Source: Burkholderiales bacterium (GTDB lineage: Bacteria; Pseudomonadota; Gammaproteobacteria; Burkholderiales; Burkholderiaceae_C). Taken from it: DNA of 64,000 nt. Positions 61,485 to 64,000 of this stretch are shown in pieces. The first letter of the stretch is position 1. The number at the start of each line of letters is the position of its first letter. Under the pieces are notes generated by a model that made no database searches, was not told the origin of the DNA, and saw only the letters and a list, made by a program, of their open reading frames with translations. The stretch spans positions 682,001-746,000 of the forward strand of contig JACPOK010000033.1 in assembly GCA_016191525.1 (NCBI GenBank), in the 5' to 3' direction. The position numbers were made by a program, and so were the translations under genes.

Positions 61485-62455
61485 GAACGCCACACCTGCT
61501 GCTGGCACTGGCCCTGGCCGCCCTCGGCGGCCACGCCGGCGCGCAGCCCGCGCCCTACCCCAGCAAGCCGATCCGGCTGGTGGTGGGTTTCGCGCCGGCC
61601 GGCGCGGCCGACTCGGTCGCCCGCGCCATGAGCGACGCCTTCGGCAAGGCGCTGGGGCAGACCGTGCTCGTGGACAACAAGCCGGGCAACGGCTCCAGCA
61701 TCGCCGCCGACATCGTGGCCAAGGCGCCGCCCGACGGCTACACGCTGCTGATCGCCAGCCCCAGCAGCATTTCGGTCAACCCGGCGCTGAACCCGGCGCT
61801 GCCCTACAAGCCGGCGGACCTGTTGCCGATCACGAAGATGACCACTTCGCCGCTGGTGCTGGCCGTGAACACTGCCAGCGGCATCCGCTCGGTCGCCGAC
61901 CTGGTGGCGGCCGCGAAGAAAGACCCGGACAAGCTCAACTACTCCACTTCGGGCAACGGGTCGGCACCGCACCTGGGCGCAGCCCTTTTCACCCAGCTGA
62001 CGGGCGCGCAGATGACGCACGTGCCTTACCGCGGCGGCGCGCTGGCCATCCAGTCGGTGATGGCGGGCGACACGCAGGTGACGTTCGGCACCTCGCCTTC
62101 CGTGCTGCCGCAGGCCGTGCCCGGGGGCAAGCTGCTGGCCATCGCCGTCAGCACGCGTGAGCGCTCGGCGCTGGTGCCCGGCCTGCCCGGCATGAGGGAA
62201 GCCGGCCTGCCCGAATACAACCTGGAGTTCTGGTACGGCATGTTCGTGCCGGCCGGCACACCGCCCGCCATCGCGCGGAAAATATACGACGCCACGGTGA
62301 GCGCCATGCAGCAGCCTTCCGTCAAAGCGGCACTGGCGCGCGAGGGCACCGAGGTCTCGGTCTCCGGCTCGCCGGAACAGTTCAGCGCCTTCCTCATCGA
62401 GGACGGCAAATTCTGGGTCAACCTGGTCAAGACCGCCAAGGTCAAGGTCGAATGA
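61481..62455 (+). CDS. Bug/TctC-type substrate-binding protein (copy B of the CoA cluster)
   Basis: A 324-residue periplasmic protein. A signal peptide ends at GHAGAQ (about 22). Landmarks are YPSKPIRLVVGFAPAGAADSVAR, DNKPGNGSS, THVPYRGGALAIQSVMAGDTQ and LAIAVSTRERS. It is embedded within the operon rather than at its head, giving the cluster two candidate binding proteins. RBS GGGAGAGAAG. Confidence 0.92.
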   Translation: MRTPHLLLALALAALGGHAGAQPAPYPSKPIRLVVGFAPAGAADSVARAMSDAFGKALGQTVLVDNKPGNGSSIAADIVAKAPPDGYTLLIASPSSISVNPALNPALPYKPADLLPITKMTTSPLVLAVNTASGIRSVADLVAAAKKDPDKLNYSTSGNGSAPHLGAALFTQLTGAQMTHVPYRGGALAIQSVMAGDTQVTFGTSPSVLPQAVPGGKLLAIAVSTRERSALVPGLPGMREAGLPEYNLEFWYGMFVPAGTPPAIARKIYDATVSAMQQPSVKAALAREGTEVSVSGSPEQFSAFLIEDGKFWVNLVKTAKVKVE

Positions 62456-63522
62456 AAAATCTTCGCATCGGTATCCTGAACGGCGACGACATCGGCCACG
62501 AGATCGTTCCCGCTTCAGTGCAGATCAGCCGCGCCGCCGCCGAACTGCACGGCGTCGCCATCGACTGGCAGCCGCTGCCTATAGGCCGTACGGCACTGGA
62601 CACGCACGGCCACACCCTGCCACCGCAGACCCTGGAGACGCTCAAGACACTGGACGGCTGGATCCTCGGGCCCATCGGCCACCGCGCCTACCCCAAGGGG
62701 CCCAACGCCATCAACCCGCACCCCATCCTGCGCAAGCAGTTCAACCTGTTCGCCAATGTGCGGCCCACGCGCTCATACCCCGACATCGGCTGCCTGCACG
62801 ACGGCGTGGACCTGGTGATCGTGCGCGAGAACAACGAGGGCTTCCAGCCCGACCGCAACATGCTGCTGGGCAACGCGGAGTTCCGGCCCAACGACGAAGT
62901 GACCCTCTCGATGCGCGTGATCACCCGCACCGGCAGCAGCCGCGTGGCGCGCGCCGCCTTCGAGCTGGCGCGCCAGCGCCGCAAGCACCTGACCTATGTG
63001 CACAAGGACACGGTGTTCAAGCTGGGCTGCGGCATGTTCGTGGAAGAGTGCAAAAAGCTCGCCCCCGAATTCCCCGACGTGCTGGTCGACGACGTGATCG
63101 TGGACACCATGGCCATGCGCCTGGTGCGCGACCCGCAGACCTTCGACGTCATAGTCACCACCAACATGTTCGGCGACATCCTGTCCGACGAAGCGGCCGG
63201 CCTGGTCGGCGGCCTGGGCATGGCGCCAGGCCTGTGCATAGGCGACGGCAACGTGTGCATGGCGCAGGCCACGCACGGCTCCGCGCCCGACATCGCAGGC
63301 CGCGGCATCGCCAACCCCTACGCGATGATGGAATCCACGCGGATGATGTTCGAGTGGCTGGGCCACAGCCGCGCCAACCCCGGCGCCGTTCGCATGGCAG
63401 CCTCGATGTCGCGCGCGATCACCGAAGCACTGGGCGATTCGCAGGCCCGCACCGGCGACATCCGGGGCAAGGGCAACACCGCCTCCATGACCGATGCGGT
63501 GCTGCGCCGCATCCGGGCCTGA
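62452..63522 (+). CDS. Isocitrate/isopropylmalate dehydrogenase-family (beta-decarboxylating) dehydrogenase
   Basis: A 356-residue NAD(P)-dependent, metal-requiring dehydrogenase that oxidises and decarboxylates a 2-hydroxy acid such as an isopropylmalate, isocitrate, homoisocitrate or tartrate analogue. VRENNEGFQPDRN, the metal-binding TTNMFGDILSDEAAGLVGG and HGSAPDIAGRGIANP are present. In an organic-acid cluster with Bug proteins a tartrate- or hydroxytricarboxylate-type substrate is likely. Overlaps the Bug gene by 4 bp. Confidence 0.9.
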   Translation: MKNLRIGILNGDDIGHEIVPASVQISRAAAELHGVAIDWQPLPIGRTALDTHGHTLPPQTLETLKTLDGWILGPIGHRAYPKGPNAINPHPILRKQFNLFANVRPTRSYPDIGCLHDGVDLVIVRENNEGFQPDRNMLLGNAEFRPNDEVTLSMRVITRTGSSRVARAAFELARQRRKHLTYVHKDTVFKLGCGMFVEECKKLAPEFPDVLVDDVIVDTMAMRLVRDPQTFDVIVTTNMFGDILSDEAAGLVGGLGMAPGLCIGDGNVCMAQATHGSAPDIAGRGIANPYAMMESTRMMFEWLGHSRANPGAVRMAASMSRAITEALGDSQARTGDIRGKGNTASMTDAVLRRIRA

Positions 63523-63535
63523 CGCCGCACGTCAC

Positions 63536-63580
63536 CAAGCGCCTTATGCAGCATTCGCGCGGCCTGCAGGCCATTTTCGG
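63536..63580. repeat. Interspersed short repeat, family B, partial copy 4
   Basis: GCGCCTTATGCAGCATTCGCG followed by CGGCCTGCAGGCCATTTTC resembles the second half of copy 1 (GCGCCTTATGCATATCCCGC / CTGCAGCCGCTTTC), without the AT-rich hairpin. It lies just past the dehydrogenase stop. Confidence 0.4.
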
Positions 63581-63640
63581 CCCGCAAGCCGCATGAATAG
63601 CGCGCAGCCTGTTTGAGCACGTCCGCTGTTCTTCCCCCGC

Positions 63641-64000
63641 ATGGACAAAACATCGACCCCGCCCATGGTGCCGCTGCGCGCACTGCGGGCGGTTGCCTCG
63701 GTGGCGGCCACCGGAGGCGTGAGCGGCGCGGCGCGTGCGTTGCACCAGTCGCCGTCGTCCGTCACGCGCGCCGTGCAGCGGGCAGAGGCCATGCTCGGCA
63801 TCACGCTGTTCGAGCGGGGCGCGCTTGGAATGACGGCGACGCCCGCGTGCCAGATGCTCTCGATGCGTGTCGCCCGCGCACTGGACGAGTTGCAGGCGGC
63901 CGCCAGCGGCCTGTGCCTGCGTGGCGCGCCGGCATCCGCCGCAGCGCTTCCGCGGCTGGCCAGCGACACTTTGCTGCAAGCCATCGTGGCGCGGGCGAAC
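63641..64000 (+). CDS. LysR-family transcriptional regulator, 3' end cut by the window
   Basis: The frame from ATG 63641 stays open to the window end (120 codons). The N-terminus is a LysR-type HTH: LRALRAVASVAATGGVSGAARALHQSPSSVTRAVQRAEAMLGITLFERG, followed by TPACQMLSMRVARALDEL. The DNA-contact residues SSVTRAVQ look intact. It follows the organic-acid cluster on the same strand, so it may be a second regulator or the first gene of the next unit. Confidence 0.82.
   Translation, partial: MDKTSTPPMVPLRALRAVASVAATGGVSGAARALHQSPSSVTRAVQRAEAMLGITLFERGALGMTATPACQMLSMRVARALDELQAAASGLCLRGAPASAAALPRLASDTLLQAIVARAN

Overview
The window is about 67% G+C and densely packed, with almost no repeats outside two short intergenic families. 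It reads as the chromosome of a Burkholderiales bacterium, most likely Comamonadaceae. The reasons are the orphan Bug-type solute-binding proteins, the fimT-pilV-pilW-pilX-pilY1-pilE cluster, a ribBA with a degenerate second domain, a chromosomal soxCDYZAXB cluster, and intergenic palindromes of the kind common in that family. I see no tRNA, rRNA, insertion sequence, prophage or CRISPR array.

Layout. 1-3.2 kb: a lytic transglycosylase, then glyA behind a ZTP/ZMP (pfl-type) riboswitch, then nrdR. 3.2-9.9 kb: a type IV pilus minor-pilin operon with the PilY1 adhesin and a PilE pilin. 9.9-13.7 kb: riboflavin genes ribD-ribE-ribBA-ribH and nusB. 13.8-17.2 kb: an aminotransferase, a remnant of ybgC, and tolQ-tolR-tolA without tolB-pal. 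17.3-20.0 kb: an XRE-type protein, an aldo/keto reductase and a YeeE/YedE sulfur transporter. 20.1-28.3 kb: a thiosulfate-oxidation locus (DsrE-like, ArsR/SoxR-like, metallohydrolase, soxC-D-Y-Z-A-X-B).

28.4-41.7 kb is the most interesting part. It is a leftward catabolic island with two paralogous Rieske oxygenases, two amidohydrolases, a creatininase-family hydrolase, RidA, an FAD oxidase, a flavodoxin-fold oxidoreductase, and an ABC importer with two paralogous binding proteins. It is headed by a TetR gene, with a ureidoglycolate-lyase-like gene divergent to it. Between the TetR gene and the rest lies a textbook sigma-54 promoter, immediately followed by a perfect 15-bp inverted repeat. 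This suggests nitrogen-responsive, ligand-derepressed use of an N-heterocycle such as a pyrimidine, purine or hydantoin. The substrate is not identified.

41.8-46.2 kb: a sugar-acid type cluster (DapA-family lyase, rhamnonate-dehydratase-like enzyme, PdxA2-like dehydrogenase, Bug protein) with a divergent LysR. 47.2-51.0 kb: an OmpR/EnvZ-type two-component system divergent from a DUF2147-CcdA-thioredoxin operon. 51.2-55.0 kb: a class V aminotransferase, an SPFH-RHH-MFS operon behind a perfect 16-bp palindrome, and a small conserved protein. 55.1-64 kb: a CoA-dependent organic-acid cluster (two Bug proteins, MmgE/PrpD, CoA transferase, crotonase, MDR oxidoreductase, beta-decarboxylating dehydrogenase) between two LysR genes, the last cut by the window end.

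All function calls come from reading motifs by eye. No database search was possible.
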